Shown piece by piece: positions 46,400 to 53,877 of a DNA stretch of 64,000 bases. This DNA is from JAYQKL01 sp049889535. Its GTDB lineage: Bacteria > Pseudomonadota > Alphaproteobacteria > RS24. The DNA is taken from NCBI GenBank assembly GCA_049889535.1, contig JBMHDF010000008.1:1-64000 (forward strand), written 5' to 3'. Made by a program: the position numbers and the translations under genes. The stretch's first letter is position 1, and each line of letters opens with the position of its first letter. Under the pieces are notes generated by a model, which saw only the letters and a list, made by a program, of their open reading frames with translations, did no database searches and was not told where the DNA came from.

Positions 46400-48619
46400 T
46401 TAAAATTCAAATCCGACAGTCACGCCAAACTGACGACGTGGTACAACTGATGCAAAAGCAAATGCGCCTGCATCAAATGGACGTGAAATACGGCCACCTT
46501 CTTCCAGAATATCTGTACCAAAAACAGTCATTTTCACTTCCTGACCTGAAGCCGTTTCAGTTGTATATGTGGCTGATAAGTCGAGTGTCTCATATGAGTC
46601 TATCAAAATATCTGGACCAGTTGCGAAGTTGTAAGTTGATGGGTCATAACGACCATAAGCATCATCGGTAAACTTGAAGTTACCTGAAATAACCAAATCA
46701 CCTTTGCTCAACTCAGCTGTATAGTCAAAACCAACGCTCAATGTTAGCTCTGGTGCAAAAGGAAGTTTTGCGTTCGCGCTCACATCTTGGTTATTATAGA
46801 TGAACTCATCATATTCAGCATCAAGCACACCAATCGCAGTACGAAGTGTTAATGCATCGCTTGGGCGATAAACACCTTCAAGTTCGAGGCCTTGAATTTC
46901 CACCTGACCAGCATTCCGAATAAATGTACAAGTCACTGTTGCAGCCTGACCACATTGTGTACCAGCTGTCACAATTTGCTCTTGCTTATCTTCATATTCA
47001 GTTGTGAACACTGTCACATTTAACAATGTGTTGTCATTGAACTCTGAACGAAGACCAAGCTCGATACTTGCCACTTCCTCAGATGAATATGGACCCACAG
47101 AAATGTCGTCCAAACCACGGGCGTTAAAGCCACCTGAACGATAACCCGTTGAGTATGATGCATAGACCATACCAAAGTCTGTGTTACGCTCTAGGATTAA
47201 ACGATATGACAGATTGTCATCTTCGAACTTTTTCACAAACTCAGAAGCTGGTGTGCCAGCAAGTTTGTTAGCAAATGATGTAAACACATCAGAATCGATT
47301 GTTTTCTCTTCTTCCGTGTAACGGGCGCCAACTGTCAGTCCCCAAACATCATTAAAGTCATAGTTCAATTCACCAAAGATAGCTTGCGCTTGTGTCGTAC
47401 CAGCAGATTGGAAGTTTTGAACTGGACCTGAGTCCATGTAATAATCAGCATCAAGATAGTAAAAACCAACAACATAGTTCAGAGGGCCATCAAGATTTGA
47501 AACCAACTGAAGTTCTTGTGTTTTTTGCTCATATGTTTGATCACGAAGCACTGGGAATACAACACCTGGATGCCCCCAAGATGCAATATCCATCAATTCA
47601 TCAAAATCTTGTGTACCGGTGATTGATTTCAGCGTGTAGTCCCCAAGATCCCACTCCAGATTCAAGGTCATATTGTTACCCTGAATTGTTGAGCTAAACG
47701 GATTTGAGTTATACACAGTGCCATAATCATTAGCGGCAGATAAATCAGCAGATGTTGTGGCACAAACACCCAATGCAGCACATAACAAATTGTCAGTTGT
47801 ACCGATAGCCAACAAACCGTTCAACTGACCATCATCATTATAATTGTCGAGTGTGAACTGACCTGTGAAGTTATCTGTAAAGTTATACAATACAGATACA
47901 CTTGCTGAAGAAAGGTCACGGTTTGGCTCTGTACGACCATTTGTGACATTGTACTGGAATGAATCGCTTTCCAAATCACGTAAGGAAATTTTAAGGCCAC
48001 CCTTATCACCAAGTGGTGTGTTGATAACAGCTTTAAAGTCCTGCTTATTATTTTCAGCAGCTGTCATTTGAACCTTAAGACCATATTCACCTGTAGGTTT
48101 AGAACGCTTAATGTTAATCACACCACCAATTGTGTTACGACCAAACAATGTACCCTGCGGGCCACGAAGAACCTCAACGCCTTCAAGGTCAAACAAATCA
48201 AGGTCAACACCTGAGTTTGAACCAGAAAACACGCCATCTACAGACATACCAACTGTGGGCTCAAATGTTTTCTCAATATCATCAAGCGTGATACCGCGAA
48301 TAGACGCTGTCAAACCACCACCAATAAAGTCGTTGTGAACCAAATCGACATTGGGTACGAGTTTTTTAAGGTCAGCAACAGTCTGAATACTACCTTGCTC
48401 GAGTTGTGTTGGTGACAAAGCAGAAACAGCTACTGGCACGTCTTGAATTGATTCAGAGCGCTTACGAGCTGTAACAATAACCTCGTCAATGCCGCCTGAC
48501 TGAGCAACAGCTGTGCCTGTTGTCGCGACATAACTTGTTGTCCCAAGCATAAAAGCCCCTAACAGGCCAGCTACTGGAACATTGGCCATAAGAGCCAATT
48601 TTTTTCTATTAAAGACCAT
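46400..48619 (-). CDS. TonB-dependent outer-membrane receptor
   Basis: 739 residues from the ATG at 48619, which has GGAGGG at 6-base spacing; the upstream ATG at 48646 is less likely. A long signal peptide ends near AVAQS. The TonB box region DEVIVTARKR leads into a plug domain (VADLKKLVPNVDLV, VEVLRGPQGTLFGRNTIGGV), then a 22-strand barrel with SYRLILERNTDFGMVYASY and GYRSGGFNARG, ending in aromatic Phe (FGVTVGFEF). The substrate is unknown; the sequence resembles the large marine/sphingomonad group of uptake receptors for siderophores or organic compounds. Divergent from the SDR-RraA pair. Confidence 0.95.
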   Translation of the reverse strand: MVFNRKKLALMANVPVAGLLGAFMLGTTSYVATTGTAVAQSGGIDEVIVTARKRSESIQDVPVAVSALSPTQLEQGSIQTVADLKKLVPNVDLVHNDFIGGGLTASIRGITLDDIEKTFEPTVGMSVDGVFSGSNSGVDLDLFDLEGVEVLRGPQGTLFGRNTIGGVINIKRSKPTGEYGLKVQMTAAENNKQDFKAVINTPLGDKGGLKISLRDLESDSFQYNVTNGRTEPNRDLSSASVSVLYNFTDNFTGQFTLDNYNDDGQLNGLLAIGTTDNLLCAALGVCATTSADLSAANDYGTVYNSNPFSSTIQGNNMTLNLEWDLGDYTLKSITGTQDFDELMDIASWGHPGVVFPVLRDQTYEQKTQELQLVSNLDGPLNYVVGFYYLDADYYMDSGPVQNFQSAGTTQAQAIFGELNYDFNDVWGLTVGARYTEEEKTIDSDVFTSFANKLAGTPASEFVKKFEDDNLSYRLILERNTDFGMVYASYSTGYRSGGFNARGLDDISVGPYSSEEVASIELGLRSEFNDNTLLNVTVFTTEYEDKQEQIVTAGTQCGQAATVTCTFIRNAGQVEIQGLELEGVYRPSDALTLRTAIGVLDAEYDEFIYNNQDVSANAKLPFAPELTLSVGFDYTAELSKGDLVISGNFKFTDDAYGRYDPSTYNFATGPDILIDSYETLDLSATYTTETASGQEVKMTVFGTDILEEGGRISRPFDAGAFAFASVVPRRQFGVTVGFEF

Positions 48620-48727
48620 TACGATCCCTCCATTAATGTGCATCACTTAAATAGTAATGATAGGAAATTACAATTATTCTCACTACATCAGACCTGATTT
48701 ATTGTTTAGTTTTACGGAAACTCAAAT

Positions 48728-48750
48728 ATTTGCAAAGATATGTTGCAAAT
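48728..48750. promoter_or_regulatory. Candidate operator: perfect inverted repeat between receptor and SDR genes
   Basis: ATTTGCAA (48728-48735) and TTGCAAAT (48743-48750) form a perfect 8-base dyad with a 7-base spacer in the 242-base divergent region, 109 bases from the receptor start and 112 from the SDR start. This spacing fits a dimeric regulator controlling both genes; the regulator is unknown. Confidence 0.45.
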
Positions 48751-48861
48751 AAAACACACTGCGTTAGGCGCGCAATAGCCGCGTTAAATTTGGATTTTTC
48801 TTTCATTTTCATGCGGGTGTTTTAAGCTTACAAAATGTAAAAACATCAAACGGGGACAGAC

Positions 48862-49605
48862 ATGACAAAACTCGCAAATCGCAAAGCTATCATCACCGGC
48901 GGCGCATCCGGCATTGGCGAAGCCATCGCAAAGGCCTTTTTAGCAGAAGGCGCGGAGGTATTTATCGTTGATTTACCCAATAAAGAGCTAGCAGAAAATT
49001 ACGCAGATACCGAAAAGGCGCACATTTTAGAGCAAGATATTACCCAGCAAAACGCCGCCGAAACAATTGTGAGTGCCGCGATTAAGGCCATGGGTCGTTT
49101 TGATGTTTTGGTTAATAATGCTGGCGTCGCGATTGGCAGTGAGTTGGAAACCACAACAGATGAATTGTGGGATCAGGTTATGGGTGTAAATGTAACGTCA
49201 ATGTTTAAATTATCACGCGCCGCCCTGCCCGAACTGAAAAAAAGCGGCACTGGCCGGATCATTAATTTAGGCTCAATCATGTCTGATATGGGCGGACCAA
49301 ATTTATTTGTTTATGGCACCTCCAAACATGCGGTCGCAGGTATGACCAAATCAATGGCGGTCGATTTGGGCCAATATGGCATTACTGCAAATTATCTCCA
49401 ACCCGGCTCCATTATCACGCCATTATCGGCACCGTTTTTTGAAGATGAGGATTTCAAAAATTATTGGGAAGAAAAAGCCCCAATGGGACGAATTGGTGTA
49501 CCAACCGATGTCGCCCATGCAGCAGTTTTTCTTGCCAGCGAAGAAACCCAATTTATTTCTGGTCTCGGCTTGAATGTCGATGGCGGCGCGATTGTAAAAT
49601 TTTAA
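48862..49605 (+). CDS. Short-chain dehydrogenase/reductase
   Basis: 247 residues, a classical SDR. TGGASGIG (12-19) binds the dinucleotide, NNAG lies at 85-88, and the catalytic set is Ser138, Tyr151 and Lys155 (YGTSK). An acidic Asp37 after the second strand (FIVDLP) favours NAD over NADP. The C-terminus ends LNVDGGAIVKF, as in 3-oxoacyl-reductase-like and sugar/alcohol SDRs. Substrate not predictable. It precedes the RraA-like gene by 21 bases and is divergent from the receptor. Confidence 0.92.
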   Translation: MTKLANRKAIITGGASGIGEAIAKAFLAEGAEVFIVDLPNKELAENYADTEKAHILEQDITQQNAAETIVSAAIKAMGRFDVLVNNAGVAIGSELETTTDELWDQVMGVNVTSMFKLSRAALPELKKSGTGRIINLGSIMSDMGGPNLFVYGTSKHAVAGMTKSMAVDLGQYGITANYLQPGSIITPLSAPFFEDEDFKNYWEEKAPMGRIGVPTDVAHAAVFLASEETQFISGLGLNVDGGAIVKF

Positions 49606-49626
49606 GAGCCAAGCGGAGGACATAAA

Positions 49627-50124
49627 ATGACCAGCCTTGCAACGACTGATTTGTCAGACGCATATAGCGATGATGCTGCTGCAAATTTACGGTATTTAGC
49701 GCCTGGCTATCAAAACTATGGCGGCTTGACGGCCTTTCATGGACAAGTTGTGACACTGGCAAGTTTTGAGGATAACACCAAACTGCGCGCACAAGTGGAG
49801 ACAGCGGGTCATGGTCGGGTATTAGTTGTCGATGGCGGCGGCTCACAAAGATGCGCTCTTTTTGGAGGAAATTTAGCACAACTCGCCGCTCAAAATGGCT
49901 GGGCGGGTATTCTTATTTATGGTTGCGTGCGCGACACTGAAGAATTGGCAGCAGAAAATGTTGGGATTAAAGCGCTGAACACCCACCCTAAAAAAAGCGT
50001 GAAACGCGATTTAGGCGAGCTAAATGTGCCTGTCACTTTTAGTGGTGTGACCATACATCCAGATGACTGGCTTTATGCTGACGCTGATGGCGTGATTATT
50101 TCGGCCATAGAATTAAAACTTTAA
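49627..50124 (+). CDS. RraA family protein (RNase E inhibitor / HMG aldolase fold)
   Basis: 165 residues. TTDLSDAY at the start, then GQVVTLASFEDNTKLRA, VLVVDGGGSQRCALFGGNLA and GWAGILIYGCVRDTEEL are the conserved blocks of RraA; GGNLA and the arginine-aspartate pair (VRDTEE) are the metal/substrate site of related 4-hydroxy-4-methyl-2-oxoglutarate aldolases. It may bind RNase E or act as an aldolase on oxaloacetate-like compounds. AGCGGAGG precedes the start; probably co-transcribed with the SDR. Confidence 0.9.
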   Translation: MTSLATTDLSDAYSDDAAANLRYLAPGYQNYGGLTAFHGQVVTLASFEDNTKLRAQVETAGHGRVLVVDGGGSQRCALFGGNLAQLAAQNGWAGILIYGCVRDTEELAAENVGIKALNTHPKKSVKRDLGELNVPVTFSGVTIHPDDWLYADADGVIISAIELKL

Positions 50125-50181
50125 GCCATAACTTCTCGGCCATATCTTGCAAATTCAGACAACACGCCTTATTTAAACAAT

Positions 50182-50508
50182 ATGGAAAATATTCAAGTTA
50201 CAGACAGCGCGATTGCGCAAGTGACCAAAATTCTATCACAAGAGGCTGAGGGCTCTATGCTTCGTGTTTCTGTGCAAGGTGGTGGATGCTCTGGCTTTCA
50301 ATATCATTTCGCCATTGATGACACGGCGCTAGAAGATGATTTGAAATTATCTAATGGCACGGTCACCGTCTTGATTGACGCCATGTCGCAGGAATTTTTG
50401 CAAGGTGCTGTGATTGACTGGGTTGATGATTTAATTGGCGCAAGCTTTCAAATTCAAAATCCAAATGCGACTGCCGCTTGTGGTTGTGGCACTTCTTTTT
50501 CGGTCTAA
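50182..50508 (+). CDS. erpA: Iron-sulfur cluster insertion protein, ErpA/IscA family
   Basis: 108 residues of A-type Fe-S carrier. The three conserved cysteines are visible: GGGCSGF and the C-terminal CGCGTSF. LRVSVQGGGCSGFQYHF matches ErpA more than IscA. It accepts a 2Fe-2S or 4Fe-4S cluster and delivers it to apoproteins such as IlvD, encoded nearby. No isc or suf operon is present in the window. xthA begins two bases after its stop. Confidence 0.93.
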   Translation: MENIQVTDSAIAQVTKILSQEAEGSMLRVSVQGGGCSGFQYHFAIDDTALEDDLKLSNGTVTVLIDAMSQEFLQGAVIDWVDDLIGASFQIQNPNATAACGCGTSFSV

Positions 50509-50510
50509 TC

Positions 50511-51299
50511 ATGCGCATTGCCAGCTGGAATGTGAACTCAATCAAAGCGCGCTTGCCAAATGTTATCCGCTGGCTTGAAGAAGAAAAACCTGACATTGCC
50601 TGCTTACAAGAGCTTAAATGTGTGGACGAGGCATTTCCGCGCAGTGAAATTGAATCGCTGGGCTATAATATCGAAACGCATGGACAAAAAACCTATAATG
50701 GTGTCGCGCTTTTATCGCGCCTGCCGCTAGAAGATGTGACTTGCGGCCTCCCCGATTTTGAAGATGAGCAAGCGCGCTATATTGAGGCTGTTGTCTCAAC
50801 TGAACAAGGTGCGCTGCGCGTTGCCTCGCTTTATTTACCCAATGGCAATCCAGTTGAAGGCGGTGCTGGCCCTAAATATCGCTATAAGCTGGATTGGATG
50901 GCCGCTTTGGAAAAACACGCCCAAACACTCTTGAGCTATGAAGAAGCCTTTGTTTTAGCCGGTGATTATAATGTGATACCGACCCCTGCCGACACGCATG
51001 ACCCGCAAGCTTGGGAAGGTGACGCCTTATTTCGCCCTGAAACCCATGCCGCTTATCGGCGTCTGCTTAATTTAGGGCTTACGGAAGCGCTGTCGACCCT
51101 GCATAATACGGGCGACGACACCTACACATTTTGGGATTATCAAGGTGGTGCGCGCCGCCGCAATCATGGCATACGCATTGACCATCATTTGCTGTCGCCA
51201 CTGGCCGCAGATAAATTGAGAAATGTGCATATTGACGCCCATACACGCGATTGGGAGAAACCATCTGACCATGTGCCCATCGTGCTTGAGCTGGCCTAA
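50511..51299 (+). CDS. xthA: Exodeoxyribonuclease III (AP endonuclease)
   Basis: 262 residues from the ATG at 50511, just after the erpA stop; a longer in-frame extension would overlap erpA. MRIASWNVNSIKARL, CLQELKC (the metal-binding Glu), YLPNGNP, LAGDYNVIPTPAD and the final SDHVPIVLEL (catalytic Asp-His) are all standard for the ExoIII family. It cleaves at abasic sites and degrades 3' ends. The erpA-xthA order is common in alphaproteobacteria. Confidence 0.96.
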   Translation: MRIASWNVNSIKARLPNVIRWLEEEKPDIACLQELKCVDEAFPRSEIESLGYNIETHGQKTYNGVALLSRLPLEDVTCGLPDFEDEQARYIEAVVSTEQGALRVASLYLPNGNPVEGGAGPKYRYKLDWMAALEKHAQTLLSYEEAFVLAGDYNVIPTPADTHDPQAWEGDALFRPETHAAYRRLLNLGLTEALSTLHNTGDDTYTFWDYQGGARRRNHGIRIDHHLLSPLAADKLRNVHIDAHTRDWEKPSDHVPIVLELA

Positions 51300-51363
51300 T
51301 CTGCCCCGCTAGCCGCCATTAATTGAATCAGCTATTTTACAACAGCTTTAAATGGAGGCTTTC

Positions 51364-51483
51364 ATGACAAAAAAAATCCGCCATATCACCCGCAGCCATA
51401 AAACTCGGCTTTTCATCATCACTGTGTCAGCTCTGGCCTTAAGCGCTTGCAGCCTTGATGTCCCGTTTATTCCGGGAATTTAG
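51364..51483 (+). CDS. Tiny lipoprotein, 39 residues
   Basis: A short gene with GGAGG six bases before the ATG. Residues 1-14 are basic, then FIITVSALALSAC gives a hydrophobic helix and lipobox LSAC (Cys29). The predicted mature peptide is only about 11 residues (SLDVPFIPGI after the modified cysteine). Comparable tiny lipoproteins with a VPF-PGI-like tail occur next to xthA in other alphaproteobacteria, as I recall, but no function is known. It sits between xthA and a toxin-antitoxin pair. Confidence 0.75.
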   Translation: MTKKIRHITRSHKTRLFIITVSALALSACSLDVPFIPGI

Positions 51484-51538
51484 AGGGGATTTGCTTAAAG
51501 AGCGTGCATTGTGTTATCATCGCCTTCTAGATTAACTG

Positions 51539-51733
51539 ATGAGCGAAATGATGAGCAGCAGCAACAATAACAAAAACATTGATACACGCTTTCACGCCCC
51601 ACCGTCAAAAAGCGAGGCGCGCAAGGTGCGTTCAGACACGCCACCCGCCACCTCAGACGATGATGAAGTGATGGAAGCCGCTTGCGAGGGAATGCGAAAA
51701 TACCGCAACACCTTGCGTGATCTGGCCAAATGA
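51539..51733 (+). CDS. Putative antitoxin of a Doc-type toxin-antitoxin pair
   Basis: 64 residues, hydrophilic, with a disordered-looking head (SSSNNNKN, PPSKSEARK) and a C-terminal helix (EAACEGMRKYRNTLRDLAK). It precedes the Doc-like toxin with an ATGA overlap, which is the usual layout for an antitoxin. There is no recognisable Phd DNA-binding domain and no clear Fic-inhibitory [S/T]xxxE[G/N] motif, so the assignment rests mainly on position. The start is not certain, as ATG codons also occur at 51548 and 51551. Confidence 0.6.
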   Translation: MSEMMSSSNNNKNIDTRFHAPPSKSEARKVRSDTPPATSDDDEVMEAACEGMRKYRNTLRDLAK

Positions 51734-52128
51734 CCGATCCAAAATGGATCACCCCGAAAAATATTTACGCGATTCATGCTGAACAACTTGCCGAACATGG
51801 CGGCGGAGAAGGAGTGCGCGATGCAGGGTTGCTTGAGTCGGCTTTGGCACGCCCGCAGCAAATGTATGCCTATGACACCGCTGTAGATATTTGTGCATTG
51901 GCGGCGGCTTGTGGATACGGGATTGCCAAAAATCATCTCTTTGTGGACGGCAATAAGCGCGTTGCACTTCTGGCAATTTATACCTTTCTGAAAATAAATG
52001 GCCTTTGGCTTGTCGCTCCGGAAGATGCGGCAACCAAAACCATGCTGGCGGTGGCATCCGGCGATATGGAAGAGTCTACCCTCGCCTCTTGGCTTCGGGA
52101 AAATACCGCTCCGACCACAAATAATTAA
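51730..52128 (+). CDS. doc: Doc/Fic-family toxin
   Basis: 132 residues. The Fic-type motif HLFVDGNKRVAL (69-80) is intact, with the catalytic histidine and the phosphate-binding GNKR, and the N-terminus (WITPKNIYAIHAEQLAEHGG, then GVRDAGLLESALARP) is typical of death-on-curing proteins. P1 Doc phosphorylates EF-Tu and halts translation. It follows its candidate antitoxin by an ATGA overlap. The two genes lie between a tiny lipoprotein and ilvD and look like a small accessory module. Confidence 0.9.
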   Translation: MTDPKWITPKNIYAIHAEQLAEHGGGEGVRDAGLLESALARPQQMYAYDTAVDICALAAACGYGIAKNHLFVDGNKRVALLAIYTFLKINGLWLVAPEDAATKTMLAVASGDMEESTLASWLRENTAPTTNN

Positions 52129-52146
52129 CCGAGCCCGCCGCTCCCC

Positions 52147-53865
52147 TCAAACATCCGCATATTGTTTGGTTTCTTTCGCGCCGCCGGGGTGGGTTGTGGC
52201 GCCTTTGCGCGCCGAGCCGACAGTTTGGGCATATTTCCAAAGCGTGCCAGAGGTGAAGCCATTATCGCGCGCTTGCCATTTTTCACGCCGTGCCGCCAGC
52301 ACCTCATCATCAACCAATAAATCAATCGTGCCGGCCTCAGCATCAATACTTATCTTATCGCCATCTTCAATCAGGGCAATTGGGCCACCCTCTGCCGCCT
52401 CAGGCCCAACATGGCCAATGCAGAAACCGCGCGTCGCGCCCGAAAAACGCCCATCAGTAATCAGCGCCACCTTGTCGCCATTGCCCTGCCCATAAATCGC
52501 AGAGGTGGTGGACAACATTTCACGCATGCCCGGCCCGCCTTTTGGCCCTTCATAACGAATGACAATCACATCGCCAGCTTGATAATCACCTTTTTCAACC
52601 GCCGCAAAAGCATCTTCTTCGCAGTCAAAGCAGCGCGCGACGCCTTCAAAGTCCAGCTTTTCCATGCCCGCGACTTTGACAATCGCGCCATCGGGCGCAA
52701 GCGATCCCTGCAAACCAACAACCCCACCCGTAGGTGTGATAGGATTGGTCACCGGATAAATCACTTTTTGCTCTGGATTGAAGGTGATTTCTTCTAAATT
52801 CTCAGCCAATGTTTTGCCAGTCACCGTCAGACAGTCACCGTGCAAATAGCCCCCATCAAGAAGCGTTTTCAGCAACATTGGCACGCCGCCCGCTTCATAC
52901 ATATCTTTGGCTACATATTGTCCGCCTGGCTTGAGGTCAGCAATATACGGGGTCTTTTTAAAAATCTCAGCCACTTCCATCAGGTCAAAATCAATGCCCG
53001 CTTCATGCGCCATAGCGGGCAAATGCAATCCGCCATTGGTTGACCCACCAGTTGCCGCAACTACAGTCGCAGCATTTTCGAGCGATTTTCGGGTCACAAT
53101 ATCGCGCGGGCGAATATTTTTGGCAATCAGTTCCATAACTGCCCGACCAGAGGCTTCGGCATAAGCGTCACGGCTTTCATAAGGCGCAGGCGCACCCGCT
53201 GAATTTGGAAGAGCCAGACCAATGGCCTCAGAAACACAAGCCATGGTGTTGGCCGTAAACTGCCCGCCACACGCGCCCGCGCTTGGGCAAGCCACGCACT
53301 CTAAATCATGCAATTCATCATCTTCCATATTGCCGGCCGCATGCTGGCCAACTGCCTCAAACACATCCAAAACAGTGACATCTTTACCTTTGAACTCACC
53401 GGGCATAATCGAGCCGCCATACATAAACACACTCGGCACATTCAAACGCAACATCGCCATCATCAGACCCGGCAGCGACTTATCACAACCCGCAAGGCCA
53501 ACCATCGCATCATAGCAATGGCCACGCATGGTCAACTCCACGCTATCGGCAATCACCTCGCGCGAGACCAAAGAGGATTTCATCCCCTCATGCCCCATAG
53601 CAATGCCATCTGTAACAGTAATTGTGCAAAATTCACGCGGTGTGCCGTCAGCAGCTTTAACACCGGCTTTGGCAGCTTGGGCTTGACGCATAAGGGCAAT
53701 ATTACACGGCGCCGCTTCATTCCAACAGGAAACAACACCAACAAAAGGTTGGTTAATTTCTTCTTCCGTCATGCCCATCGCATAATAATAAGAACGATGC
53801 GGGGCGCGCTCTGGTCCAACAGACACATGCCGACTTGGCAATTTGGATTTATTGAATTTTGACAT
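52147..53865 (-). CDS. ilvD: Dihydroxy-acid dehydratase
   Basis: 572 residues. Cluster-ligand and active-site blocks are visible: GCDKSLPGLMMAML (first Cys), CVACPSAGACGGQFTANTM (further Cys) and the C-terminal LITDGRFSGATRGFCIGHV. It dehydrates 2,3-dihydroxy acids in valine and isoleucine synthesis and needs a 2Fe-2S or 4Fe-4S cluster, possibly from the ErpA-like protein nearby. AGGAGTAACAG precedes the ATG. Twelve bases downstream of valS. Confidence 0.96.
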   Translation of the reverse strand: MSKFNKSKLPSRHVSVGPERAPHRSYYYAMGMTEEEINQPFVGVVSCWNEAAPCNIALMRQAQAAKAGVKAADGTPREFCTITVTDGIAMGHEGMKSSLVSREVIADSVELTMRGHCYDAMVGLAGCDKSLPGLMMAMLRLNVPSVFMYGGSIMPGEFKGKDVTVLDVFEAVGQHAAGNMEDDELHDLECVACPSAGACGGQFTANTMACVSEAIGLALPNSAGAPAPYESRDAYAEASGRAVMELIAKNIRPRDIVTRKSLENAATVVAATGGSTNGGLHLPAMAHEAGIDFDLMEVAEIFKKTPYIADLKPGGQYVAKDMYEAGGVPMLLKTLLDGGYLHGDCLTVTGKTLAENLEEITFNPEQKVIYPVTNPITPTGGVVGLQGSLAPDGAIVKVAGMEKLDFEGVARCFDCEEDAFAAVEKGDYQAGDVIVIRYEGPKGGPGMREMLSTTSAIYGQGNGDKVALITDGRFSGATRGFCIGHVGPEAAEGGPIALIEDGDKISIDAEAGTIDLLVDDEVLAARREKWQARDNGFTSGTLWKYAQTVGSARKGATTHPGGAKETKQYADV

Positions 53866-53877
53866 TTTCTGTTACTC

